Below are positions 46,313 through 55,401 of a stretch of 64,000 nt of DNA, in pieces. Under the pieces are notes generated by a model, which was not told the DNA's origin, did no database searches, and saw only the letters and a program-made list of their open reading frames with translations. The DNA is from an uncultured Alphaproteobacteria bacterium (lineage in GTDB: Bacteria > Pseudomonadota > Alphaproteobacteria > HIMB59): the NCBI GenBank assembly GCA_902557145.1, contig CACDYZ010000001.1, forward strand, positions 62,001 to 126,000. The letters are read 5' to 3'. Each line of letters opens with the position of its first letter. Position 1 is the stretch's first letter. A program made the translations under genes and the position numbers.

Positions 46313-47349
46313 TATTGAAACCGAGGCATTACATCAGAGATAAATTTATCTAAAAAATCTTTTTTATCTTCTATACTTAAGTGAGAGTCAATCCAAATAG
46401 AGTACTCATCAAATCCTAAATCCTCATATCGTTTAATATTATCAATAACTTCGTTTAAGGTTCCAATATTTTGATTTTTTTTCATCTCATTTGGAGAACA
46501 CATTTCATTATGATCTAATTCCTCTTGAGTAAGAGGATCCATTGTTCCTTGGATGACTGATCGATTGTTTTTAAACCAAGCGCCAAAGTTATTATAAAAT
46601 TTTGAAACAGCGACAGCACCTTTATGTATGTCATCATCGTTACTACCTATATAACAGTGATTGAGAACCATAGATAATGGTCTTGGTTTATCGGAATATT
46701 TGCTGCATATATCATCAAATATATTTTTTAATCTTTCAATTTCATCAAAGCCTTTCCATAGTGGCGTTACTTGAACATCCCAATCATTAGCTATTGCAAA
46801 TTCGTGACTATTTGGGTCTCTGGCTGCTATCCATATTGGGGGTCCATCGTCTTGTAAAGGTTTGGGAATAGAAGTTGTGCTTGGAAATTGAAAATATTTT
46901 CCATCGTGAGCATAATCACCCTTCCATAACTTTTGAAGTGTAGGAACTATTTCTCTCATGCGCAAACCAGCTTCCATTGCGTCCATTCCAGGTATAATTC
47001 TATCGTATTCATATAAGTAAGCCCCTCTAGCAAGGCCTAATTCTAATCTGCCGTTAGACAAGACGTCAGTCATGGCCGCCTCACCAGCTAATTTAATTGG
47101 ATGCCAAAAAGGAACGATCAGTGTTCCTGTTCCCAATTTTATCTTCTTTGTATATCGGCAGAGATCAGCAATAGTAATAAAGGGATTTGGAGCAATCGCA
47201 TAGTTCATTGCATGATGCTCACCAGTCCAAATTGCTCTCATGTCACTTTGATCTGCTATTTGGCATAGACTAATGAAATCCTCATATAACTGAGTGTATG
47301 ATTGATCAGGATTATCTCTGATCATATGAACGAATAAGGAAAATTTCAT
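46312..47349 (-). CDS. LLM-class flavin-dependent oxidoreductase
   Basis: A 345-residue luciferase-like TIM-barrel protein that uses reduced flavin (FMNH2 or F420-type in other groups) to oxygenate a substrate. Visible: WTGEHHAMNYAIAPNPFITI, KLGTGTLIVPFWHPIKLAGE, DVLSNGRLELGLARGAYLYE and PPIWIAARDPNSHEFA. It would need a flavin reductase, none of which is encoded nearby. It probably performs the key oxidative step of the operon. Confidence 0.9.
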   Translation of the reverse strand: MKFSLFVHMIRDNPDQSYTQLYEDFISLCQIADQSDMRAIWTGEHHAMNYAIAPNPFITIADLCRYTKKIKLGTGTLIVPFWHPIKLAGEAAMTDVLSNGRLELGLARGAYLYEYDRIIPGMDAMEAGLRMREIVPTLQKLWKGDYAHDGKYFQFPSTTSIPKPLQDDGPPIWIAARDPNSHEFAIANDWDVQVTPLWKGFDEIERLKNIFDDICSKYSDKPRPLSMVLNHCYIGSNDDDIHKGAVAVSKFYNNFGAWFKNNRSVIQGTMDPLTQEELDHNEMCSPNEMKKNQNIGTLNEVIDNIKRYEDLGFDEYSIWIDSHLSIEDKKDFLDKFISDVMPRFQ

Positions 47350-47364
47350 AATTTGATTAACCTG

Positions 47365-48195
47365 TTAGTACTCTAAACCCTTAATAAATTGATTTAAATG
47401 AAAATTAAATTGATTGAAATGTGTTAAAAATAAAGCATGTCTTGCATTTTTTATAATCATTATTTTACTATTATGAAATTTAGCTAATTTTTTTGACATC
47501 AAAGGAGAGGAGTTTTGATCCTTATCGCCTGTGATAAACATCATTGGACATTTAATTTTCTTAATTATCTCATTAGTGTTCCCTTTAATTTCTGAAAAAG
47601 TTTTATAACCAATCGAGTACCCTTTATAATTAAATGAACTTTTATTATTCTTTATTAATCGTTCAACAAATTTATAATTATTAGTCGCAATTTTAGTTTT
47701 ACATGAACCAAACCATCTTTTAAGAGGCTCCTCGGCAATATTTTTTTTATCAGTATTCAATTCTAACTCTCTAGCTCTAACTTGAACTTTTTTTAATGCT
47801 AATTTTGATCTATTAAAAATTGGTGATACAGCAATACCTGATTTTAATAGTTTTGGATTTTGACCTGCTATTTGGATAGTTATTAAAGCTCCCAAAGAGT
47901 GTCCAATTAAAATCGGCTTAATAATTTTTTTATCTTTAATAAAATTTATTATTTTATTACTGTAGTTTTTTAGTTGAGGTTTTGCTTGTGATAAAAGATC
48001 ACTTTTACCATGCCCGGGTAAATCTAATGCATAAATAGTATAATTTTTTTTTAAAACAGAAATTTGTTTGTACCAACACTCTGCACTGAGCCCAAGACCA
48101 TGAATTAAAACAATCGGATTTCCCTTACCCGATTTATGAAAAGCAATACCGTTTTGAGATTTATTTTTTCGCAGGATCATCGATATCATTACCAA
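47365..48195 (-). CDS. Alpha/beta hydrolase
   Basis: A 276-residue alpha/beta hydrolase: oxyanion-hole region VLIHGLGLSAECWYKQ, LDLPGHGKSD, nucleophile elbow GHSLGA, acid in ITGDKDQNS and the catalytic His in ARHALFLTH. The annotated start overlaps DUF1185 by 35 bases; Met at 48180 would reduce this to 20. It probably cleaves an ester or amide in the operon's pathway. Confidence 0.88.
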   Translation of the reverse strand: MVMISMILRKNKSQNGIAFHKSGKGNPIVLIHGLGLSAECWYKQISVLKKNYTIYALDLPGHGKSDLLSQAKPQLKNYSNKIINFIKDKKIIKPILIGHSLGALITIQIAGQNPKLLKSGIAVSPIFNRSKLALKKVQVRARELELNTDKKNIAEEPLKRWFGSCKTKIATNNYKFVERLIKNNKSSFNYKGYSIGYKTFSEIKGNTNEIIKKIKCPMMFITGDKDQNSSPLMSKKLAKFHNSKIMIIKNARHALFLTHFNQFNFHLNQFIKGLEY

Positions 48196-48760
48196 GTTCT
48201 TTTAAATCTTGATATCGATCTCCAATTCTATGATGGGGTCTTCCACCGTCAGCTCCACCCAAAGCAATAACAATTTCGTTCGCAGCTGGGCTATCTGAAA
48301 TTGCAAATTGAATTGTGTGATAATGAGATCTTTTGCCAGGATCGTGTTTGTCCATTAGGGGTATCATTATAGGGGCATTAGCTGGCCCTCTGGTATTTGT
48401 AAAAATTAGATAAGTTTTTGCATCAACTGCATTTCGAAAAAAGTTCCCAAATCTAAGTGTGTGAGTAAAAGCAGAACCATGCTCAATTTCTCCCTCAGTT
48501 CCTACTACTGCAGCCTTGCCGTACGCTTCAATGTGATCAGGTCCTCCAGCAATCTTGAGAATTCTCTCTGATAATTCTTGCCCAAGAATGGGTGCAAAGG
48601 ATTGAATTTCGGGTTTTAAATCATCAATATATTTACCAGACCAAGGATTTGTTATAACTGCAGCAACAGCAAATACTCGCAGTGGTTTATCTGCTTTTTT
48701 AAAACCTTCTATATGAACCACTTCAGAGTAGTTTACAAACTTTCTAATTTTTAAACTCAT
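48161..48760 (-). CDS. DUF1185 / 'amino acid synthesis' family protein
   Basis: A 199-residue protein of the DUF1185 (PF06684, named amino acid synthesis) family. Recognisable blocks: PLRVFAVAAVITNPWSGKYI near 26-45, EAYGKAAVVGTEGEIEHGSA, and ADGGRPHHRIGDRYQDLKEL near the C-terminus. The family name is historical and its reaction is not established. It leads an operon with hydrolase, LLM oxygenase and ALDH; this family recurs in catabolic clusters. Confidence 0.85.
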   Translation of the reverse strand: MSLKIRKFVNYSEVVHIEGFKKADKPLRVFAVAAVITNPWSGKYIDDLKPEIQSFAPILGQELSERILKIAGGPDHIEAYGKAAVVGTEGEIEHGSAFTHTLRFGNFFRNAVDAKTYLIFTNTRGPANAPIMIPLMDKHDPGKRSHYHTIQFAISDSPAANEIVIALGGADGGRPHHRIGDRYQDLKELGNDIDDPAKK

Positions 48761-48823
48761 TACTATATTTAATACTAATTTATTGGCAATTATACAAAAA
48801 ACTATATTTGAAGTTATTGTAAG

Positions 48824-50653
48824 TTAAATCTTATTTGAATTAATAATTGATTTGAGATTGTTATTAACATCCTTGAAATTCTCTAATCTTTCTACAAACT
48901 CTTTCCAAAAAAATTTTTCATTTTGAAGTTGTGTATTTAATTTTGTTTTACAAAAAAGATGAGTATCCATTAATCTTCTTGAACCAGAGCTGACATAGTC
49001 ACCCCCATTAAAACACCCATCAATTAAAAATATAAGCCCAGTTAAAAATTCAGGATACTTCGATAGAAAAGATGAAGTAAATGGCCATAACCTATGTTTT
49101 AATTTTTCGTAGCCTAATTCGTGCTCATTAGCTAAGTAACTAAATAACAATATTCTCTCCAAATTTCCAATCTCTTTTCCAAATTTTGACATTTCGATAC
49201 TTTTTGTGGCGAAGGCATGTTTGTCATGTCTCATAATTAAATCTTTTCCATGACAGTGAGTTAAATACCTATTTTCTTGAATAGTGGAAATAACAAAAGC
49301 TTGATCCTCAGCTCTATTTATAAAACTAGGCGTAAAGGGCGCCCATTTCTTTAAACTATCTAATGTTATCCCAGTTGTACCACCAGTTACATGGACTCTC
49401 TGAATATCATCTGAACGGTACATCAACTCAGTTTCAGTAGAAATTGATTGAGGCCACTCCGAACAAAAAATTTTCTTAGAAGAAAGCTTAGAAAATAAAT
49501 CTTTATTTACAGGTCTTTTTACATCAGGCGTAAACAAATCTTGAGAGATATCTTTTTTGTTAACAAGAGCACCTGCTAATAAGCCAAGATCAACCTTATT
49601 TCCATCTGGATCATTGGCTGTTCCGCCCCAATATTTTTGGTTTTTAAAAATTTCAAAAATTGAATAACCTGTTGTTTTTAAAAGAACTTCTTGATCGAAA
49701 ATTTGGTCTAAATCAATCTTAAAGCTATACCTCATATTTGAGTCAACAAATTTATTCCAGAGCAATAGTATATATTTTAAAAAAGTAAAATGTCGTCCAT
49801 AATTTCCGTTAACGCCCATTATGTTATTAGTTTGATCTCTATTTGGAAATAATATTGAGGTAATTTTGTTACAGGCATCCTCATCAAATAAAAAGACGTC
49901 TATGTGCTCTAATTTTATATAATTTTTAATAATATATTTTAAGTATTTAAGTGCAATTTTCTCTAAACCTAGATGAGTAACTGAGACTGATAAAATAAGA
50001 GTAATTTTACTAAATTTATCAATATTATTTCTCTGAGTCTCTAGAGCTATAGAATTATCAAGATTTTCTAAACCATAGATAATTTCATTTTCATCATTTG
50101 ATGCATCTAATGGAATAGGGTGATCATACCAAAAACTTTGATTAATATTTTTAAATTCTTGTAATTCGTATTTTATTTCTTCAGGAATATTTTGGGAAGA
50201 AAAATCTGAAGGAGTAGTTATCAAGACATTACTAGAAAATAAAATTTCTTTTGATGGATTTGTTAATAATTTTTTACTCTCTTTAATATTATGTAACTTT
50301 CTTTTTTCTAATAATTTCTCTGATAATGTATTTGTATTTTCAGATGCCTCTATTGCTTCTGGACAAAATAAACCCCACATATGATTAATTGATTGAGACT
50401 CGATTTTGTCCTTAATATCTTTTTCACCCATATTTAAAAATGTCTCAAATACATTTAAAGTTGAACTGTTACTCCTAGACTTTAGAATTGATTTTGATTT
50501 TATATTATCTGGATGATCATTATAAAATTGCATTATAAAGGCCCTACAAAGTTTAGAAAAATCATCATTTGACTGTTCCAGAGATAAATTTGACAAATCA
50601 CTCTCTAATAAAAGATTATCAAGTATTTTCTTTAATGTATTATATTTACGCAT
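48824..50653 (-). CDS. Predicted glycosyltransferase-like protein
   Basis: A 609-residue cytoplasmic protein without membrane segments. The N-terminal 200 residues are helical and charged. The middle (about 215-460) has GT-A-like features: a parallel-strand pattern ITLILSVSVTHLG, a D-x-D in FKIDLDQIF (D314, D316), WGGTANDPDG, GGTTGI and RAEDQAF (449-450 acidic pair). The C-terminal part is helical. I propose a glycosyltransferase from these motifs, but I do not recognise a named family. It lies at the edge of the surface-glycan island, divergent from the FkbM gene. Confidence 0.5.
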   Translation of the reverse strand: MRKYNTLKKILDNLLLESDLSNLSLEQSNDDFSKLCRAFIMQFYNDHPDNIKSKSILKSRSNSSTLNVFETFLNMGEKDIKDKIESQSINHMWGLFCPEAIEASENTNTLSEKLLEKRKLHNIKESKKLLTNPSKEILFSSNVLITTPSDFSSQNIPEEIKYELQEFKNINQSFWYDHPIPLDASNDENEIIYGLENLDNSIALETQRNNIDKFSKITLILSVSVTHLGLEKIALKYLKYIIKNYIKLEHIDVFLFDEDACNKITSILFPNRDQTNNIMGVNGNYGRHFTFLKYILLLWNKFVDSNMRYSFKIDLDQIFDQEVLLKTTGYSIFEIFKNQKYWGGTANDPDGNKVDLGLLAGALVNKKDISQDLFTPDVKRPVNKDLFSKLSSKKIFCSEWPQSISTETELMYRSDDIQRVHVTGGTTGITLDSLKKWAPFTPSFINRAEDQAFVISTIQENRYLTHCHGKDLIMRHDKHAFATKSIEMSKFGKEIGNLERILLFSYLANEHELGYEKLKHRLWPFTSSFLSKYPEFLTGLIFLIDGCFNGGDYVSSGSRRLMDTHLFCKTKLNTQLQNEKFFWKEFVERLENFKDVNNNLKSIINSNKI

Positions 50654-50823
50654 AAAAAAATTATTATTAAGGACTACTTAACACACTATTACCAATCGTG
50701 TACTTTTTTACCATTTAGCAGAATTAAATAAATTTTTAAACATTATTTAATATATTAATACTGTTAACTATTATTCTATTGCTTTATATGTTTTATTATA
50801 ATTACAATTTAAAATTAAATTTT

Positions 50824-51606
50824 ATGAAGTTTATAACAAAATTAAAATCATTATATTTTAAAATTAGATCATTAATAATTAAGGCTTTTCCAAATGTGTC
50901 TATTATTAAACATAATAACGTAGAATTAAAATTACATAATATAAATTATTTGACTGATTATAGAATTAGAACTTTCGCCAGTAAAGAACCAGAGACATTG
51001 GAATGGATAGATAAATTTGATGAAAATTCAGTATTTTATGATATTGGAGCGAACGTCGGTTTATATTCTATATATGCAGCAAAAAAGAAAGAGTCTCAAG
51101 TTTACTCATTTGAACCCTCTATATTAAATTTAGATTTATTATTCAAAAATATTGATGAGAATAATTTGAATAATAAAATATCCATATTACCAATAGCTTT
51201 AAATGATAAAAATATAATTAGTAGGTTTAACCTTAGTGATTTAAGAAAAGCAGGGGCACTTTCTAGCTTTGGAAAAGAATTTGATCATTTAGGTAAAAAA
51301 TTATTAATTCAAAAATATTATTACACATTAGGTATGAGCATTGATGATTTAGTTAAAATATTTAATTTAAAAAAACCTGATTATTTAAAAATTGATGTAG
51401 ATGGAATTGAACATCTTATTCTTCAAGGTGGTAAAGAAACACTTTCAAATTCTAAAAGTATTTTAATAGAGATTACTGATAGCTTTATTGATCAAAGTTC
51501 TATTTGTTATAAGATATTAAATGAAAATAATTTTTATAAAATTGAAAACAAATATTCGACAGAAAATAATTTAACTCAAAACCAAATATGGATTAAAAAA
51601 AATTAA
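50824..51606 (+). CDS. FkbM-family methyltransferase
   Basis: A SAM-dependent methyltransferase of the FkbM family: SAM-binding FYDIGANVGLYSIYAAKK and VYSFEPSILNLDLL, later YLKIDVDGIEHLILQGG, all family hallmarks. I use the ATG at 50824 (260 residues); the frame is open to a TTG at 50779 and an ATG at 50788, and none has a clear Shine-Dalgarno. Members O-methylate sugars or polyketides; here a sugar of the surface glycan is likely. The stop overlaps the next ATG (TAATG). First gene of the seven-gene island operon. Confidence 0.88.
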   Translation: MKFITKLKSLYFKIRSLIIKAFPNVSIIKHNNVELKLHNINYLTDYRIRTFASKEPETLEWIDKFDENSVFYDIGANVGLYSIYAAKKKESQVYSFEPSILNLDLLFKNIDENNLNNKISILPIALNDKNIISRFNLSDLRKAGALSSFGKEFDHLGKKLLIQKYYYTLGMSIDDLVKIFNLKKPDYLKIDVDGIEHLILQGGKETLSNSKSILIEITDSFIDQSSICYKILNENNFYKIENKYSTENNLTQNQIWIKKN

Positions 51607-52391
51607 TGAATTATTTTTTCTTTTTAGATCATCCTGACAAAGATTTAAAATCAAGTGTAGAAATTTGTAATTACGAACCTATTTCCAATTTTTACAACAA
51701 ACCGCAAGATAAAAAAAACATTTATATATTTTATATTGAGAGTGGAAGCTGGAAAAATGAAATTATTGAAGAAATAGATTATGGAGATAGAAAAATTATA
51801 GAAAAAAATGATTTACCAAATTTCCTTAAAAATAAAAATATTTTTATTTCTTTATCATCTAGAAAAATTAAATCAAATCACTCACCTATCATTGATAATT
51901 CTCTAGACTCAACACCTGCATGGAGATCAAATATTAAAATATTTAATAATAATTCAAGTTGCTCGTATCAAGGAGAATTACCGAGTTCTCTTCTTAATAA
52001 AAAATTATCACTAGTTAGTTGTAGTCCTTTTTTACAATTGGATAACGATAATTTTCAAAATTATTTTTATTTAGTAAATATGTATAAAGAACCAATTATT
52101 GAAAAGTTTAGTGTTGATATTTTAGATTCTAATAAAAATATTTTGAAACAATTAACTTGTTATACTAATACGATAAACTGCCATGACTTGACATTTTTAA
52201 AAGAATTTAATTATAAAAATAAAATGTTTGTTTTCCGCTCTCAATCATATGGTGGTATTCCCATTTATTTTTCAAAAAGTTCAGATAATTCTCAAATGTC
52301 TTTAGAGCATACTCATCCACCAACAGAATATTTATTTTCAGGAAATAGAATGTTTTTTCAGAAAAGAAAAAAAAGTCATTGGTTTGAATAA
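51606..52391 (+). CDS. Unknown protein of the surface-glycan island (A)
   Basis: A 261-residue protein with no signal peptide or membrane helix. It is rich in Asn, Lys, Ser and aromatic residues with alternating hydrophobic patterns, suggesting beta sandwich domains. A conserved-looking C-terminal block reads FRSQSYGGIPIYFS then HTHPPTEYLFSGNR. The following gene has a similar FVF...G...WNF(V/S)HGNH block, so the two are probably distant paralogues. I do not recognise the family. Overlaps the FkbM stop by one base. Confidence 0.7.
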   Translation: MNYFFFLDHPDKDLKSSVEICNYEPISNFYNKPQDKKNIYIFYIESGSWKNEIIEEIDYGDRKIIEKNDLPNFLKNKNIFISLSSRKIKSNHSPIIDNSLDSTPAWRSNIKIFNNNSSCSYQGELPSSLLNKKLSLVSCSPFLQLDNDNFQNYFYLVNMYKEPIIEKFSVDILDSNKNILKQLTCYTNTINCHDLTFLKEFNYKNKMFVFRSQSYGGIPIYFSKSSDNSQMSLEHTHPPTEYLFSGNRMFFQKRKKSHWFE

Positions 52392-52392
52392 T

Positions 52393-53199
52393 ATGTATAA
52401 CATAAAAAAAAAAATTACCTCGAACAATTTTTCGATTTACCTTAGAAATTTTTTATCTATTAGACCATCTATCTACAATAACTCTAAAAATATTAGGGAG
52501 TCAGTAAGTGATTTTTTTTATTGGGATCAAACTGATGATAATGAAACTAAATTTATTTTAACAAATATTTGTTCACATGTGCTTCCTGAAATTAATCAAA
52601 ATGATAATGTCTCTATTTTTATTTATAATTACAACGGAAAATTTATAAAAGAAAAAAAATTTACTTTAAGCCCTTTTGAGACAATTGAAGTTTACTTTAA
52701 TGATCCTGATTTAATTGGTAAATCTGGTTCTTTCTTTGTATTCCATAAGTTTAAAGAATTTGGCAAACTAATTGCTAACAATTGTCATATAGCCGAGCGA
52801 GGCTATTCTGGATTTAGACAAAATAAAGGCCTATGGAATTTTGTACATGGTAATCATTATGCAGCAGCCATTAATAACAATAATAAAATTTATTCTCTCA
52901 TATCAAAAAATTTTTTTAAAACTACTTATAAAATGCAACTTTCTACTCAAGATACTGATAATTTCTCTGTAATTTTTAATAATCCAAGCAAAGACAATAT
53001 TAATATTATTTTATTCTCATACGATAAAAGTAAAAATCTTAAAATAAAAAAGAAATTGAATATAAGACCCTTTTGTACTGAAGTAACAAACTTTAAAAAT
53101 CAAAGTATTTCTTATTTAGAAATAAAATCAAATATTATGATGTGTAGACCTTTAATAAAAAAATACTATAAAACATACTTCGATATTTTTCATTGCTGA
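52393..53199 (+). CDS. Unknown protein of the surface-glycan island (B)
   Basis: A 268-residue soluble protein. The N-terminal part (VSDFFYWDQTDDNETKFILT then NVSIFIYNYNGKFIKE) looks like a beta sandwich, and a second similar stretch follows (NFSVIFNNPSKDNINIILFS). Between them lies FFVFHKFKEFG ... GLWNFVHGNHYAAA, resembling the C-terminal block of protein A. The ATG at 52393 is preferred to a TTG at 52384 that overlaps the previous stop. Function unknown; cotranscribed with the D-arabinose-donor genes. Confidence 0.7.
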   Translation: MYNIKKKITSNNFSIYLRNFLSIRPSIYNNSKNIRESVSDFFYWDQTDDNETKFILTNICSHVLPEINQNDNVSIFIYNYNGKFIKEKKFTLSPFETIEVYFNDPDLIGKSGSFFVFHKFKEFGKLIANNCHIAERGYSGFRQNKGLWNFVHGNHYAAAINNNNKIYSLISKNFFKTTYKMQLSTQDTDNFSVIFNNPSKDNINIILFSYDKSKNLKIKKKLNIRPFCTEVTNFKNQSISYLEIKSNIMMCRPLIKKYYKTYFDIFHC

Positions 53200-53217
53200 T
53201 ATAAACTTAAATTTGAT

Positions 53218-54081
53218 ATGAACTATTTTTTAGTCTTGAGACCATCGCAATGGATTAAAAATTTACTTATTTTTTTACCCCTTATCTTAGCTCAAAGATT
53301 TGAGATAGATTTAATAATAAAATGTTTACAAGGAATAATTTTATTCTCTGCTTTAGCTTCTTCAATCTATATTTTTAATGATATTAGAGATAAAGACTCA
53401 GATAGTAATCACCCTAAAAAAAAGTTTAGACCCATAGCTTCAGGGGAGATAAATTTAAAAATAGCATATTTATTATTTTGCATAATTTCATTATCAACTT
53501 TGCTAATAAGTTTTTTATTTTATAAAGAAGTATTCCTTTTATTTTTTCTCTATTTCATTTTAAATATTCTTTATACTCAAATATTAAAAAAAATACTTAT
53601 TATAGATATTTGTTTATTAAGTTTTTTTTACATAGTGAGGATTCTTATTGGTTCAGAGTTAACTTTAATAGAGTCTTCATATTGGCTTATAAGTTTTTCT
53701 TTTTTCCTCTTTTTATACTTGTCATTATTAAAGAGATATAATGAACTATTAATATTAAATCAAAATTTTTCAAACAGACCCTATAAAAAAAATGATAAAG
53801 ATTTACTTTTAATACTAGCAACTTGTATTGGATTATTATCAATTCTTATATTTTCACTTTACTTAAATTCTGAGTCAGCAAAATTAATTTATACAAATCA
53901 AAAATTCTTATGGTTTGTTAACTTTATTCTTTTCTACTGGACAGCCAGAATTTTATTTTTAGTTAATAGAGAAATTGTTGAAGAAGATCCATTCTATTTT
54001 ATTATAAGAGATAAATTAACTTACTTAATATTAATGATAATAAGTATCCTTCTATTATTAGCGTCTGGATATTTCATTTAA
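53218..54081 (+). CDS. ubiA: UbiA-family polyprenyl-phosphate phosphoribosyltransferase (DPPR synthase-like)
   Basis: A 287-residue UbiA-superfamily membrane protein with eight to nine helices. The catalytic Mg2+ motif is FNDIRDKDSDSNHPKKKFRP, in the form typical of Mycobacterium Rv3806c, followed by IASGEI. The second aspartate motif lies in the ILIIDICLLSFFYIVRILIG segment. The N-terminal RPSQWIKNLLIFLPL is also characteristic. It transfers phosphoribose from PRPP to a polyprenyl phosphate, the first committed step to polyprenyl-phosphoryl D-arabinose. DprE1- and DprE2-like genes follow immediately. Confidence 0.88.
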   Translation: MNYFLVLRPSQWIKNLLIFLPLILAQRFEIDLIIKCLQGIILFSALASSIYIFNDIRDKDSDSNHPKKKFRPIASGEINLKIAYLLFCIISLSTLLISFLFYKEVFLLFFLYFILNILYTQILKKILIIDICLLSFFYIVRILIGSELTLIESSYWLISFSFFLFLYLSLLKRYNELLILNQNFSNRPYKKNDKDLLLILATCIGLLSILIFSLYLNSESAKLIYTNQKFLWFVNFILFYWTARILFLVNREIVEEDPFYFIIRDKLTYLILMIISILLLLASGYFI

Positions 54082-54084
54082 AAA

Positions 54085-55401
54085 ATGAAAAAAAAAATTT
54101 CATCATGGGGCCAAAAAAATAAATTCTTAGTAAACTTATCTTCGCCTCAAGACTACAAACAACTTCTAAAATCAATTAAATCACCTTCTTTTATAGCACG
54201 AGGAAATGGTAGATCTTATGGAGATAGTTCAATTAATTATAAAAATACGATTAATATGCTTAATTTTAAAAAAATAAATTCTTTTGATATCGAAAAAGGT
54301 TTAATTACTGTAGAAGCAGGAATACTGATGAGAGATTTACTGCCAATTATACTTGAACATAATTGGTTTTTACCTGTAACTCCCGGTACTAAAAATGTTT
54401 CAGCAGGGGGTCTTATTGCTTCAAATGTTCATGGTAAAAATCATCATAAGGTCGGTAGTTTTCATAATTTCATTAAATGGTTTAATTTACTTTTACCAAA
54501 TGGAAAAATTGTTAAATGTTCTAGGCAATCAAATTATAAACTATTTTTTTGGACTATTGGTGGAATGGGGATGACTGGTATAATAACAACCGTTGCATTT
54601 TCACTAAAAAGAATTAATTGCGATAAATTATTAACAAAGACAATTACGTTTAATAATATTGAAGAAACTATTCGTAGTTTCGATAAATATCAAGATTGGG
54701 ATTACTCTGTAGCTTGGGTTGATTTAGCTAATAAAAAAAAAATTGGAAAATCAGTTCTTATTCTTGCAAATCATATAAAGAAAAAAACAAAAATTGAAAA
54801 TTACACATTTAACAAAACTAGTAATTTATTTTTCTTAACATTTTTATCACCATTTTTTAATAACGTTTTTATCAAGATTTTTAATAGTATTTATTTTTTT
54901 TTGAATTCTTCAAAAAGACAAAAGCAAGAAATTATGAGTATTGATAATTATTTTTATCCTCTTGATAAAATTAATAATTGGAATGATATTTATGGAAAAA
55001 ATGGCCTTGTCCAATATCAATTTGTTTTACCCGAAAAAAAATTTAAAACTGCAATATATGAAATATTAGATTTGATTAATAATTCAAAAATAGCTCCAAA
55101 ACTTGTAGTTTTAAAAAAAATGGCAAATGAAACTAGAAAAGGTATATCTTTCCCCATGAGAGGGTACACCATGGCTTTAGATTTTTCATATAGTAATAAT
55201 GTATCTCAATTATTTAAGTCTTTTGACTCAATTATCATGAAATACAAAGGTAGAATATATTTAACTAAAGATTATTTAATAGACAAAGAGTCAATCTATA
55301 AAATGGATCCAGCAATGTTGAAATTTAAAAAATTTTTAAAAAACAAATCGTATTATTTAAAAATTAATTCATTACAATTTAAGAGATTTGGCTTTAAATA
55401 A
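54085..55401 (+). CDS. dprE1: Decaprenylphosphoryl-beta-D-ribose oxidase (DprE1-like)
   Basis: A 438-residue FAD oxidase. The FAD-binding half has ARGNGRSYGDSSINYKNT (38-55), TPGTKNVSAGGLIASNVHGK (99-118) with the H116 of HGKNHH corresponding to the FAD-linked region of mycobacterial DprE1, and WTIGGMGMTGII. The C-terminal end has GRIYLTKD (389-396). It oxidises the C2 hydroxyl of polyprenylphosphoryl-ribose to the keto form. The Cys that benzothiazinones modify in mycobacterial DprE1 aligns with A364 (GYTMALDF). It starts 3 bases after ubiA and overlaps dprE2 by 14 bases. Confidence 0.88.
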   Translation: MKKKISSWGQKNKFLVNLSSPQDYKQLLKSIKSPSFIARGNGRSYGDSSINYKNTINMLNFKKINSFDIEKGLITVEAGILMRDLLPIILEHNWFLPVTPGTKNVSAGGLIASNVHGKNHHKVGSFHNFIKWFNLLLPNGKIVKCSRQSNYKLFFWTIGGMGMTGIITTVAFSLKRINCDKLLTKTITFNNIEETIRSFDKYQDWDYSVAWVDLANKKKIGKSVLILANHIKKKTKIENYTFNKTSNLFFLTFLSPFFNNVFIKIFNSIYFFLNSSKRQKQEIMSIDNYFYPLDKINNWNDIYGKNGLVQYQFVLPEKKFKTAIYEILDLINNSKIAPKLVVLKKMANETRKGISFPMRGYTMALDFSYSNNVSQLFKSFDSIIMKYKGRIYLTKDYLIDKESIYKMDPAMLKFKKFLKNKSYYLKINSLQFKRFGFK

